Part shown: positions 1 through 6,826 of the stretch, piece after piece
How the letters are laid out: each line of letters opens with the position of its first letter
How positions within the stretch are numbered: position 1 is the stretch's first letter
Assembly: GCA_903904805.1 (NCBI GenBank)
Contig: CAIVDX010000085.1
Location: 1-11,000 of the forward strand
Source of the DNA: an uncultured Rhodospirillales bacterium
Lineage (GTDB): Bacteria > Pseudomonadota > Alphaproteobacteria > Acetobacterales > Acetobacteraceae
Direction of reading: 5' to 3'
Length of the DNA: 11,000 nt
The notes under the pieces: generated by a model
Seen by the model: the letters and a program-made list of their open reading frames with translations, nothing else
The model's database searches: none
Told to the model about the DNA's origin: nothing
Program-made: the position numbers and the translations under genes

Positions 1-2375
1 GTGCCGGTGGAGGAGCCCACCACCGTACTGGAGCTGCCGATATTGGTCAGGCTGCCCGGCACATAGAGCTTGCTGAGCATCGCGGGATCGATCTGAAAAT
101 CGGGGGTCGCTTCCAGCACCACACGATACTGGTTCGATTGCGCGAAGATGGTGCTGACCTGGCGCTGGCCGAAGGCGTCATACAGCACATCCTGAATCGC
201 CTGCATCGTCACGCCCAGCCGCATCGCGGCATCGCGATCCACAGTAATGGCGCTGCGCAGCCCCAGGGTCTGCTGGTCCGAGGAGACATCGCGCAACCCA
301 GGCCGCGCGCGCAGTGCCTCGACAAGCCGATCCGCCCACAGCGAGAGCTCGGCGGCATCAGTGTCCATCAGCGTATATTGGAACTGCGCGCGGGCGGCGC
401 GCGCGCCGATGGTGATGTCCTGCACCGGTTGCAGGTAGGCCACCACGCCGGGCACCTGCGCGATGCTCGCCTGCAGGCGCGCGATCACATCGGCGCCCCG
501 ATCGCGCTGTGTGCGCGGCTGCAGCGCGATGGTCAGCAACGCGGTGTTCGGCGTGGCATTCACCGTGCCCACCCCCACCGAGGCCGACACGCCGGCCACC
601 GCCGGGTCGGCGGAGATCCGCTCCACCACATCGGCGGTCAGCCGCGTCATCCGCGCGATGGAGGCATCGGCCGCGCCTTCGATGGTTGCGCTGATCACGC
701 CGGTATCCTGGATCGGCAGAAAGCCCTTCGGCACGATCACATACAGGCCGATGGTGCCCACCAAGGTCGCCGCCGCCAGCAGCAACATCGCGGATTCGTG
801 ACGCACCGACCAAGTGAGGCTGCGCATATAGGCCGAGGTGAGGGCGAGAAAATTCCGCTCGAACCAGCGCGCCACCGCGCCTGGCCGCTGCTCGGCGTGC
901 GGGCGCAGCAGCCGCGCGCACATCATCGGGGTGAGGGTGAGCGAGATGAGCGCCGAGACCACAACGGCAGCCGACAGTGTGAGGGAGAATTCCTTGAACA
1001 GCCGCCCGATCACGCCGGACATGAACAGCAGCGGAATGAACACCGCGATCAGCGAAATGGTGAGCGAGACGATGGTGAAGCCGATCTGCCGCGCGCCCTT
1101 ATAGGCGGCCTGCATCGGTGTCATGCCGTCCTCGATATGGCGCACCACGTTCTCGATCATCACGATCGCGTCGTCCACCACGAAGCCGGTCGCCACCGTG
1201 AGCGCCATCAGCGAGAGATTGTCGAGCGAAAAACCAAGCCCCGCCATCACCGCGAAGGTGCCGATCAATGAAAGCGGCAAGGCCAGGCTGGGGATGAGTG
1301 TGGCGCGCCAGGAGCCGAGAAACAGAAAGATCGTGATGGTGACAAGCACCACCGCCATTACCAGCGTGGCCTGCACATCATCCACTGATGCGCGGATGGT
1401 GTCGGTGCGGTCGGCCACAACGGCCACGGTGACCGAGGCGGGCATCGCGCGCTGCAGATCAGGCAGGGCATCGCGCAGTGCCTTCACGGTGGCAACGATG
1501 TTGGCGCCCGGCTGGCGCTGAATGTCGAGAATGACCGCCGGCAGGCCGCGATAGAAGCTGCGCACCCGCGCGTTCTCCATTCCGCCCACCGCGCCGCCAA
1601 CATCGGACAGCCGCACCGGCGCATTGTTGCGCCAGGCGATCACCATGTTGGTGTATTGTTCGGCCGAGACTAGTTGGTCATTCGCGCCGAGCGCCACCGC
1701 CCGGCGCGCGCCATCAAATCCGCCCTTCGCGCCGTTCACATTGGCGTTGGTCAGCGCGGTACGCACATCCTCCATCGACAGCCCATAGGAGGCCAGCCGC
1801 GCGGGATCGGCGCGCACCCGCACCGCCGGGCGCAGACCGCCGGCGATCGCCACCCGGCCCACGCCGGTGATCTGCGCGAGGCGTGGCTGCAGCACCGTAT
1901 CTGCGGCGTCGGCCACCTGTTCCAGCGGGATCGCATCCGAACCGAGCGCCAGCGTGAGGATTGGCGCGTCGGCCGGGTTCACCTTCGAATAGGTCGGCGG
2001 ATAGGGCAGGGTGGTTGGCAGCGTGCCGGCAGCGGCGTTGATGGCGCTCTGCACATCCTGCGAGGCGGCATCGATGTTGCGCTCCAGACTGAATTGCAGC
2101 GTGATCCTGCTGATGCCGTCGGCGCTCGACGAGGTCATGGTCTGCAGCCCGGTGATCTCGCCCAGCTGGCGTTCGAGCGAGGCGGTCACCAGCAGCGCCA
2201 TCGTCTCGGCACTCGCGCCGGGATAGGTGGTGGTTACCTGGATGGTGGGGAAATCCACCTGTGGCAGTGCCGATAGCGGCAGGCTGCGATAGCCCAGGAC
2301 CCCTGCCAGCAGCAGCGCCACCGCCAGCAGGCAGGTGGCGACGGGCCGCGCGATGAAGGGCGCGGAGATGTTCAC
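1..2375 (-). CDS. RND efflux permease, HAE1 family, MdtB/MdtC-like (partial; C-terminus beyond left edge)
   Basis: Inner-membrane proton/substrate antiporter subunit of a tripartite efflux pump. The frame is open from a GTG at 2375 to the left edge, giving about 791 residues of an expected 1020-1050, so the C-terminal quarter (TM8-12 and part of the second porter region) is missing. The N-terminus reads NISAPFIARPVAT, then TM1 and LPQVDFPTIQV..YPGAS, the classical RND start. TM4 carries FVVDDAIVMIEN with the paired aspartates of the proton relay at D401/D402, followed by H-IEDGMTPMQAA. The SLTPMMCARLL stretch after TM6 is also typical. The wording is closer to MdtB/MdtC than to AcrB. The GTG start overlaps the adaptor stop by 4 bp (GTGA), implying translational coupling. 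Family assignment is firm; the substrates are unknown. Whether a second permease follows, as in mdtBC, cannot be seen. Confidence 0.95.
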   Translation of the reverse strand, partial: MNISAPFIARPVATCLLAVALLLAGVLGYRSLPLSALPQVDFPTIQVTTTYPGASAETMALLVTASLERQLGEITGLQTMTSSSADGISRITLQFSLERNIDAASQDVQSAINAAAGTLPTTLPYPPTYSKVNPADAPILTLALGSDAIPLEQVADAADTVLQPRLAQITGVGRVAIAGGLRPAVRVRADPARLASYGLSMEDVRTALTNANVNGAKGGFDGARRAVALGANDQLVSAEQYTNMVIAWRNNAPVRLSDVGGAVGGMENARVRSFYRGLPAVILDIQRQPGANIVATVKALRDALPDLQRAMPASVTVAVVADRTDTIRASVDDVQATLVMAVVLVTITIFLFLGSWRATLIPSLALPLSLIGTFAVMAGLGFSLDNLSLMALTVATGFVVDDAIVMIENVVRHIEDGMTPMQAAYKGARQIGFTIVSLTISLIAVFIPLLFMSGVIGRLFKEFSLTLSAAVVVSALISLTLTPMMCARLLRPHAEQRPGAVARWFERNFLALTSAYMRSLTWSVRHESAMLLLAAATLVGTIGLYVIVPKGFLPIQDTGVISATIEGAADASIARMTRLTADVVERISADPAVAGVSASVGVGTVNATPNTALLTIALQPRTQRDRGADVIARLQASIAQVPGVVAYLQPVQDITIGARAARAQFQYTLMDTDAAELSLWADRLVEALRARPGLRDVSSDQQTLGLRSAITVDRDAAMRLGVTMQAIQDVLYDAFGQRQVSTIFAQSNQYRVVLEATPDFQIDPAMLSKLYVPGSLTNIGSSSTVVGSSTG

Positions 2376-3565
2376 CTGGCGCCGCCCTCGGCCGCCGGCG
2401 CGCGGCGCTCACGCGAGCCTGGCGCGGTGTCGGTCGGCGTCGGCGTGGCGATGCTCACGGGGCTGTTGTCGGACAGCCGCGAGGCGCCATCGGTGACGAT
2501 CTGCTCACCCTCGGCCACGCCCTCGGCGATCACCGCCACCTGCTGGTCCTGGTTGGCCACCCGCACCGGCACGCGATGCGCGTGGCCATCCTTCACGGTG
2601 AACAGATAGGTGCCGGTGGGCCCGGTCTGCACCGCGGTCGGCGGCACCGTGATCGCGCCCTCGATGGTGCGCACGCGCAGCCGCACATTCACGAAGCCGC
2701 CTGGCCAGAGCGTGAGCTTCTCGTTCGGGAAAATCGCCTTGAGCTTGATGGTGCCGGTCGAGCTGTCCACCTGGTTGTCGAGCACCGAGACGGTGCCGCG
2801 ATCGAGCATGGCGGCGTCGCCACCGCCAACCAGCTGCGGTAGCGCGATCACCTCTGCGGGCCCGGCGGCAAGGGCTGCGGTCACGCGCGGCAGCGTCTGC
2901 TGCGGCAGGGTGAAGATCACCGCGATCGGGCGCAGCTGGGTGATCACCACCAGCCCGCTGCTGTCCGAGGCATGGATGATGTTGCCGACATCGAGCTGGC
3001 GGATGCCCAGCCGGCCGGCATTGGGGGCGGTGATCGTGGTGTAGGAGAGGTTGGTGCGCGCGGTGTCGATCTGCGCCTGGTCGCCGCGCACCTGCGCCTC
3101 CAGCTGCGCCACCTGGGCGCGCGCCGTATCGGCGGTCTGGCCGGAGGTGAAGTTCTGCGCGGCCAGCTTGGCGTAGCGTGCCTCATCCAGCCTGGCGTTG
3201 GCCAGCTGCGCCTCATCCTGCGCCTTCTTCGCCAGCGCGAGATCGAGCGCGGCCTGGGTTGGACGTGGGTCGATGCGCGCGAGCACCGTGCCGGCGGCCA
3301 CATCGTCGCCCTCGCGGAAGCGCACCTCGATCAGCGGGCCGTCGATCATCGAATGCACGCTGACATTGTTGGTGGCGACCACGGTGCCCAGCCCGTCGAG
3401 CCAAACCGGCACGTCGGCGCGCGCCGCGGTGGCCACCAGCACCGGGATCGGCCGGTTCTTGTCGGCCCGGTTCGGGTCCGGCTTCGGTTGGGCGCGATAG
3501 AGCGCGAGGCGCCAGACGCCCAGACAGGCCAGGGCGATCACCACGAGAAAGACGATGCGACGCAT
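2372..3565 (-). CDS. mdtA: RND efflux periplasmic adaptor (membrane fusion protein), MdtA-like
   Basis: Periplasmic adaptor (397 aa) bridging the inner-membrane RND permease and the outer-membrane channel. One hydrophobic N-terminal segment at residues 3-22 serves as membrane anchor or uncleaved signal; there is no lipobox. Next come a first lipoyl half around 60-100 (LDGLGTVVA, REGDDVAAGTVLARIDP), an alpha-helical hairpin about 101-175 rich in Ala/Gln/Asp, and a second lipoyl half with TITAPNAGRLGIRQLDVGN at 177-195. The beta-barrel and membrane-proximal parts include VFTLPQQ-like and LDNQVDSSTGTIKLKA motifs, very close in pattern to E. coli MdtA. The last roughly 25 residues are a Pro/Thr/Arg-rich, probably disordered tail. 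ATG 3565 follows directly on the channel gene stop (TAGATG), with a GGAG inside the end of that gene as ribosome-binding site. The gene symbol is by resemblance only. Confidence 0.95.
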   Translation of the reverse strand: MRRIVFLVVIALACLGVWRLALYRAQPKPDPNRADKNRPIPVLVATAARADVPVWLDGLGTVVATNNVSVHSMIDGPLIEVRFREGDDVAAGTVLARIDPRPTQAALDLALAKKAQDEAQLANARLDEARYAKLAAQNFTSGQTADTARAQVAQLEAQVRGDQAQIDTARTNLSYTTITAPNAGRLGIRQLDVGNIIHASDSSGLVVITQLRPIAVIFTLPQQTLPRVTAALAAGPAEVIALPQLVGGGDAAMLDRGTVSVLDNQVDSSTGTIKLKAIFPNEKLTLWPGGFVNVRLRVRTIEGAITVPPTAVQTGPTGTYLFTVKDGHAHRVPVRVANQDQQVAVIAEGVAEGEQIVTDGASRLSDNSPVSIATPTPTDTAPGSRERRAPAAEGGAR

Positions 3566-5032
3566 CTAAAGCGCTCCGGCCAGCGGGGAGGGGATCGGTG
3601 CTGTGGGCGTGGCGAGCGGGCTGTCCTGCGTCCAGCCGCCACCCAACGCCTTGTAGAGCGCGATGAGCGCCTGCACCCGCGCCAGGCGCACCTGGGCCAG
3701 GCTGTCCTGCGCATTGTAGAGCGAGGTCTCGATGGTCAGCAGGGTGGTGACATCGATGGTGCCGGCCTGCATTTGAGCGCGCGCGATCATCGCGGCGCGT
3801 TGGGCGGCAGCGACGGCATCGGATTGCAGCCTCTCCTGCTCGGTGGCGTAGCGGAGGGCGGTGAGGGCGTTCTCCACGTCGGTCAGCGCCTGCAGCACGG
3901 CGGTGCGATAATTGGCCAGTAACTCCTGCTCGCGCCCCCTCGCCTGCTCCAGCGTGCCGGCGCGTTGGCCATTGTCGAAGATCGGCGCGGTGAGGCCGCC
4001 GGCCAGGCTGACGAAGGCGTTCGCCGGATTGGTGAGGGTGGAGAGCACCGCGGTCTGCCAGCCGCCATCGCCGGTCAATGTGATGGTGGGGAAGAACGCC
4101 GCGCGGGCGGCGCGGATATTGGCGTTGGCGCCGACAAGATTGGCCTCGGCTGCGGCGATGTCGGGGCGGCGGGTGAGCAGTTCGCCGGGCAGGCCGGGCG
4201 CGACCGGCGGCAGGCTGAGGCGGGTCAGTGTGGACTCATGCACCACGATGCTCTCCGGTGTCTGGCCGGTCAGGATGCCCAGCGCGATCACCGACTGGTC
4301 GAGGCTGGATTGCAATGCCGGGATATTCGCCTGCTCCTGCGCCACCAGCGTGGTCTGCTGAGCGGCATCCAGTGCGGACGCGGTGCCGGCGGCCAGGCGG
4401 CCATTGATGGCGCGCAGCGTCTGCTGGGCGTCGCGCAGGTTGGCCTGCGCGTAGGTCAGCCGGTCCTTGGTGGCCAGCGCCTGCACCCATGTGTTCGCCA
4501 CCGACGCCACCACGCCGAGTGCCACGGTCTCGGCGTCGAAGCGGTTGGCGAGTGCTGTGGCCTGGGCCGATTGCGCGTTGGCGCGCAGCCGCCCCCAGAG
4601 ATCGATCTCGTAGCTGGAGAAGCCGGCGGAGGCGGAGAAGCTGCGGGCGTCCAGCGCGGTCACGCCGGCGGCGCGCTGCGCCTTGGTAAGGCCGAAATTA
4701 TGCGTCTGCTGGCCCGAGGCGCTGGCATTGATGCCCGGCAGCAGAGGTGCTGCGGCCACCGAGACGGCGGCATCGGCCTGCTGGATGCGTGCGGCGGCGG
4801 CGGCGATATCGTTGTTGTAGGCCATTGCCAGGTCAATCAGCGCGGTCAGCTCCGGCGAGCCGAAGCCGCGCCACCACGCGCGATCCGGCCAGAGCGTGGC
4901 CGCGACTGGCCGCGCCGAGCTGAAGCCGATCGGCAGCGGGGCATTCGGGGCGGCATAGTCCGGACCGAGTGTGCAGCCGGTGAGCACGAGCAGACCCGTG
5001 GCGATGAAGGCAGGACGAAGCGGTGGAATCAC
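3566..5032 (-). CDS. RND efflux outer-membrane channel lipoprotein (NodT/OprM family)
   Basis: Outer-membrane exit duct of the efflux pump, expected to trimerise as a beta-barrel plus periplasmic alpha-barrel. I place the start at GTG 5032 (488 aa) rather than the upstream ATG at 5170. The GTG gives a compact lipoprotein signal with hydrophobic ATGLLVL and lipobox LTGC (C20), it is preceded by GAGAGG, and 450-500 aa is usual for the family; the longer version adds 46 residues of non-signal-like sequence. Family motifs include GPDYAAP after the Cys, SSYEIDLWGRLRA near 139-151, RRPDIAAAEANL near 288-299 with NIRAARAAFFPTITLTG, and a second OEP repeat with TAVLQALTDVENAL. It is first in the operon, ahead of the adaptor and permease. 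Unlike enterobacterial mdtABC, which borrows TolC, this pump encodes its own channel. Confidence is high for family, moderate for the start. Confidence 0.93.
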   Translation of the reverse strand: MIPPLRPAFIATGLLVLTGCTLGPDYAAPNAPLPIGFSSARPVAATLWPDRAWWRGFGSPELTALIDLAMAYNNDIAAAAARIQQADAAVSVAAAPLLPGINASASGQQTHNFGLTKAQRAAGVTALDARSFSASAGFSSYEIDLWGRLRANAQSAQATALANRFDAETVALGVVASVANTWVQALATKDRLTYAQANLRDAQQTLRAINGRLAAGTASALDAAQQTTLVAQEQANIPALQSSLDQSVIALGILTGQTPESIVVHESTLTRLSLPPVAPGLPGELLTRRPDIAAAEANLVGANANIRAARAAFFPTITLTGDGGWQTAVLSTLTNPANAFVSLAGGLTAPIFDNGQRAGTLEQARGREQELLANYRTAVLQALTDVENALTALRYATEQERLQSDAVAAAQRAAMIARAQMQAGTIDVTTLLTIETSLYNAQDSLAQVRLARVQALIALYKALGGGWTQDSPLATPTAPIPSPLAGAL

Positions 5033-5036
5033 GAAA

Positions 5037-5042
5037 CCTCTC
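5037..5042 (-). promoter_or_regulatory. Ribosome-binding site supporting the GTG start of the outer-membrane channel
   Basis: On the minus strand GAGAGG lies 4 nt upstream of GTG 5032. The spacing is slightly short but this is the only purine-rich match next to a start that yields a proper lipoprotein signal. Confidence 0.5.
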
Positions 5043-5072
5043 GCAAGTGCGGGCCGCCCGTTGGCGTATGCA

Positions 5073-5078
5073 ATGATA
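5073..5078 (-). promoter_or_regulatory. Candidate -10 box for the efflux operon
   Basis: Minus-strand TATCAT matches TATAAT at five of six positions and lies about 40 bp before the proposed GTG start of the outer-membrane channel gene. No clear -35 hexamer is present at standard spacing (CGCAAG at 17 bp), so if real it may depend on an activator or a non-canonical sigma contact. Weak evidence. Confidence 0.25.
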
Positions 5079-5103
5079 TGGTGCGCCGTGCCAGCCTTGC
5101 GCT

Positions 5104-5118
5104 GTTTCAGAGTGAAAC
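5104..5118. promoter_or_regulatory. Perfect 15-bp dyad GTTTCA-N3-TGAAAC, candidate operator
   Basis: GTTTCA (5104-5109) and TGAAAC (5113-5118) are exact reverse complements around a GAG centre. The dyad lies 72 bp upstream of the efflux operon start, just beyond the candidate -10 box and the expected -35 area. Short palindromes of this size are typical of TetR- or MarR-type repressor sites that often control efflux pumps, but no regulator gene is in view. Function is inferred from position and symmetry only. Confidence 0.4.
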
Positions 5119-5135
5119 CGTGCGACCGAGCATGT

Positions 5136-5150
5136 TGCTGCGCCGCAGCA
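5136..5150. promoter_or_regulatory. Perfect 15-bp dyad TGCTGCG-C-CGCAGCA
   Basis: Seven-base arms (5136-5142 and 5144-5150) are exact reverse complements around one central base. Its centre is 32 bp, about three helical turns, from the centre of the neighbouring GTTTCA dyad, on the same DNA face. The arms are GC-rich, so chance occurrence is more likely here than for the other two dyads; it could also form a small hairpin. Confidence 0.3.
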
Positions 5151-5205
5151 TTCGCCGCGGGTGCGATCAAACTGTGCCATTTTCGGGATTGGGGTGGCGG
5201 CGGCT

Positions 5206-5232
5206 TGATGACAGAGGCTTGCTATGTCATCA
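5206..5232. promoter_or_regulatory. Perfect 8-bp inverted repeat TGATGACA-N11-TGTCATCA, candidate operator of the ABC importer operon
   Basis: Arms at 5206-5213 and 5225-5232 are exact reverse complements separated by 11 bp, with half-site start-to-start spacing of 19 bp. The repeat ends 50 bp upstream of the livG GTG start, where a promoter-proximal repressor or activator would bind. The arms are AT-richer than their surroundings. The symmetry is seen directly; the operator role is inference. Confidence 0.4.
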
Positions 5233-5267
5233 GCGAGGAACCCGGCCGATCACGTGCCGCGACGAAT

Positions 5268-5272
5268 GGAGG
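5268..5272 (+). promoter_or_regulatory. Ribosome-binding site deciding the GTG start of livG
   Basis: GGAGG lies 10 nt before GTG 5283. No other in-frame start nearby (for example ATG 5208) has a comparable Shine-Dalgarno sequence, and the GTG yields a protein of standard LivG length. Confidence 0.65.
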
Positions 5273-5282
5273 AAACAACGGC

Positions 5283-6035
5283 GTGAACGACACCATCCTG
5301 GAGGCGCGCGGGCTCACCCGTGACTTCCTCGGGTTCGTCGCCGTCAATGGGGTCGACCTGAAGGTGCGTGAGGGCACCATTCACGCGTTGATCGGCCCCA
5401 ATGGCGCGGGCAAGACCACCTGTTTCAATCTGCTGACCAAGTTCCTGCCGCCGAGCAAGGGCGAGATCATCTTCAATGGCCGCGATATCACGACGATGAA
5501 GCCGGCGATGGTCGCCCGCCTTGGCCTGGTGCGCAGCTTTCAGATCTCCGCCGTGTTCGGCCATTTGACCGCGCTGGAGAATGTGCGCGTGGCGCTGCAG
5601 CGCCAGCGCGGTGGCAGCTATGATTTCTGGCGCTCTGATCGCATCCTGGCGGAATACAATGACCGCGCGCATCAGCTGCTCGAGGATGTCGGCCTGACCG
5701 AATACGCCGCCACCGAGGCGCGGCTGCTGCCCTATGGCCGCAAGCGCGCGCTGGAGTTCGCCACCACCTTGGCGCTTGAGCCGAAGATGCTCCTGCTTGA
5801 TGAGCCGACCGCAGGCATGACCACCGAGGATGTCGGGCGCATCGTCAATCTGATCCACCGTGTGCGTGAGGGCCGCACCATCCTGATGGTCGAGCACAAT
5901 CTCGCCGTGGTGGAGGGGCTGTGCGACACCATCACCGTCCTCACACGCGGGCGTGTGCTGGCCGAGGGCGATTACGCCTCGGTGTCGAAAAATCCCGAGG
6001 TGATCTCGGCCTATCTGGGGTCCGCCGATGTCTGA
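5283..6035 (+). CDS. livG: HAAT-family ABC transporter ATP-binding protein LivG
   Basis: Cytoplasmic ATPase (250 aa) that together with LivF powers uptake through LivH/LivM. GTG 5283 is chosen because GGAGG precedes it and the length matches E. coli LivG (about 255 aa); the upstream open frame is non-coding in character. Motifs: Walker A GPNGAGKTT at 38-46 (K44), Q-loop Q87 in VRSFQ, LivG-type helical insert GGSYDFWRS, a degenerate signature LLPYGRKR at 148-155 in place of LSGGQ, Walker B MLLLDE at 169-174 with catalytic E174, and H-loop H205 in MVEHN. The insert and the PYG-type signature separate it from LivF. It is the first gene of a five-gene operon and overlaps livF by 8 bp. Substrate not deducible from the ATPase. 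Confidence 0.95.
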   Translation: MNDTILEARGLTRDFLGFVAVNGVDLKVREGTIHALIGPNGAGKTTCFNLLTKFLPPSKGEIIFNGRDITTMKPAMVARLGLVRSFQISAVFGHLTALENVRVALQRQRGGSYDFWRSDRILAEYNDRAHQLLEDVGLTEYAATEARLLPYGRKRALEFATTLALEPKMLLLDEPTAGMTTEDVGRIVNLIHRVREGRTILMVEHNLAVVEGLCDTITVLTRGRVLAEGDYASVSKNPEVISAYLGSADV

Positions 6036-6804
6036 CCTGCCAACGAATGGGATGTCTCCGAATCGGGTGCCACCCACCACGACACTGATGACCGGTGTGC
6101 CAACCACCGGGATGCTGGAGATTACCGGGCTGAACGCCTGGTCCGGAGAGAGCCACATCCTGCACGGCGTGGATTTGGTGGTTCAGGAGGGCGAGGTGGT
6201 GACGCTGCTCGGCCGCAATGGCGCGGGCAAGACCACCACCATGAAATCGATCATGGGCCTGGTGCCGCGTCGCGCCGGCTCGATCCGCTTTCGCGGCACG
6301 GAAACAATGCGGATGCGTCCGGACCTGATCGCGCGGCAAGGCATTGGCTTCTGCCCCGAGGAGCGCGGAATCTTCGCCAGCCTCACCGTGACGGAAAATC
6401 TGGTGCTGCCGCCGGTGATCGCGCCGGGTGGCCTGACGCTGCATGAAATCTACGAGCTGTTCCCGAATTTGAAGGAACGCGCGAAGAGCCCCGGCACCAA
6501 GCTGTCGGGTGGTGAACAGCAGATGCTGGCGATCGCGCGCATCCTGCGCACCGGCGCGCGGCTGTTGCTGCTTGATGAGCCGACCGAGGGGCTCGCACCG
6601 GTGATCGTTCAGCAGATCGGCCGCACCATCCGCGAAATCAAGAAGCGCGGCTTCACCGTATTGCTGGTTGAACAGAATTTCGAATTCGCCGCCACCGTCG
6701 CCGACCGCCACTACGTTATGGAACACGGCAAGATCATTGACATGATCCCCGCCGAGGAAATCGTCGCCAACAAGCAAGTCCTGCACGCCTATCTCGGCGT
6801 GTAG
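6028..6804 (+). CDS. livF: HAAT-family ABC transporter ATP-binding protein LivF with N-terminal extension
   Basis: Second cytoplasmic ATPase of the importer (258 aa from ATG 6028). Walker A GRNGAGKTT at 62-70 (K68), signature LSGGEQQ at 159-165, Walker B LLLLDEP at 179-185, and VEQN where many ABC ATPases have a His (Gln is normal for LivF). EERGIFASLTVTENL is the usual LivF stretch. The start is uncertain. ATG 6028 overlaps livG by 8 bp with GGGG about 7 nt upstream, whereas typical LivF proteins begin at a motif corresponding to M29 (ATG 6112), with other in-frame ATGs at 6052 and 6088. The first 28 residues are Pro/Thr-rich and built from an imperfect repeat. Conserved domain intact from M29 on; substrate unknown. 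Confidence 0.94.
   Translation: MSDLPTNGMSPNRVPPTTTLMTGVPTTGMLEITGLNAWSGESHILHGVDLVVQEGEVVTLLGRNGAGKTTTMKSIMGLVPRRAGSIRFRGTETMRMRPDLIARQGIGFCPEERGIFASLTVTENLVLPPVIAPGGLTLHEIYELFPNLKERAKSPGTKLSGGEQQMLAIARILRTGARLLLLDEPTEGLAPVIVQQIGRTIREIKKRGFTVLLVEQNFEFAATVADRHYVMEHGKIIDMIPAEEIVANKQVLHAYLGV
6038..6114 (+). repeat. Imperfect in-frame direct repeat in the 5' end of livF
   Basis: A 17-base unit at 6038-6054 recurs at 6098-6114 with 14 of 17 identities, exactly 60 bp apart, so reading frame is kept. The copies encode LPTNGM and VPTTGM; a related VPPTTTLM lies between them. Each copy ends in an in-frame ATG (6052, 6088, 6112), giving several possible LivF starts. Confidence 0.55.
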
Positions 6805-6826
6805 CAACCAGACAGGAGACGTCGAG

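Larger units (their letters stand above)
5033..5282. other. Divergent intergenic region between efflux operon and ABC importer operon
   Basis: A 250-bp stretch without a credible gene, lying between the two divergently read operons, so it must hold both promoters. Three perfect inverted repeats occur here (5104-5118, 5136-5150, 5206-5232). For the minus-strand operon TATCAT (plus-strand 5073-5078) is a 5/6 match to a sigma-70 -10 box, but no good -35 sits 16-18 bp upstream. For the plus-strand operon I found no convincing -35/-10 pair; a weak TATGTC with an upstream TG lies at 5223-5228. Open frames run through from both neighbours but lack start signals and sensible N-termini. Confidence 0.6.

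Noticed and set aside
138..1271. 377-aa plus-strand open frame
   Set aside because: Antisense shadow of the RND permease; Arg/His/Gly-rich composition and no family motif, as expected from GC-rich third positions.
2972..3922. 316-aa plus-strand open frame
   Set aside because: Antisense to the adaptor and channel genes, which have clear family motifs.
5033..5170. 46-residue upstream extension of the outer-membrane channel protein
   Set aside because: The extension lacks signal-peptide character and would bury the lipoprotein signal; GTG 5032 with GAGAGG upstream fits better.
3965..5323. 452-aa plus-strand open frame running into the liv operon
   Set aside because: Antisense to the outer-membrane channel gene and intergenic DNA; low-complexity Gly/Arg composition, no start signal, overlaps livG out of frame.
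6805..6826. Possible terminator or promoter between livF and the binding-protein gene
   Set aside because: The 22-bp gap holds only the ribosome-binding site; no hairpin or promoter hexamers.
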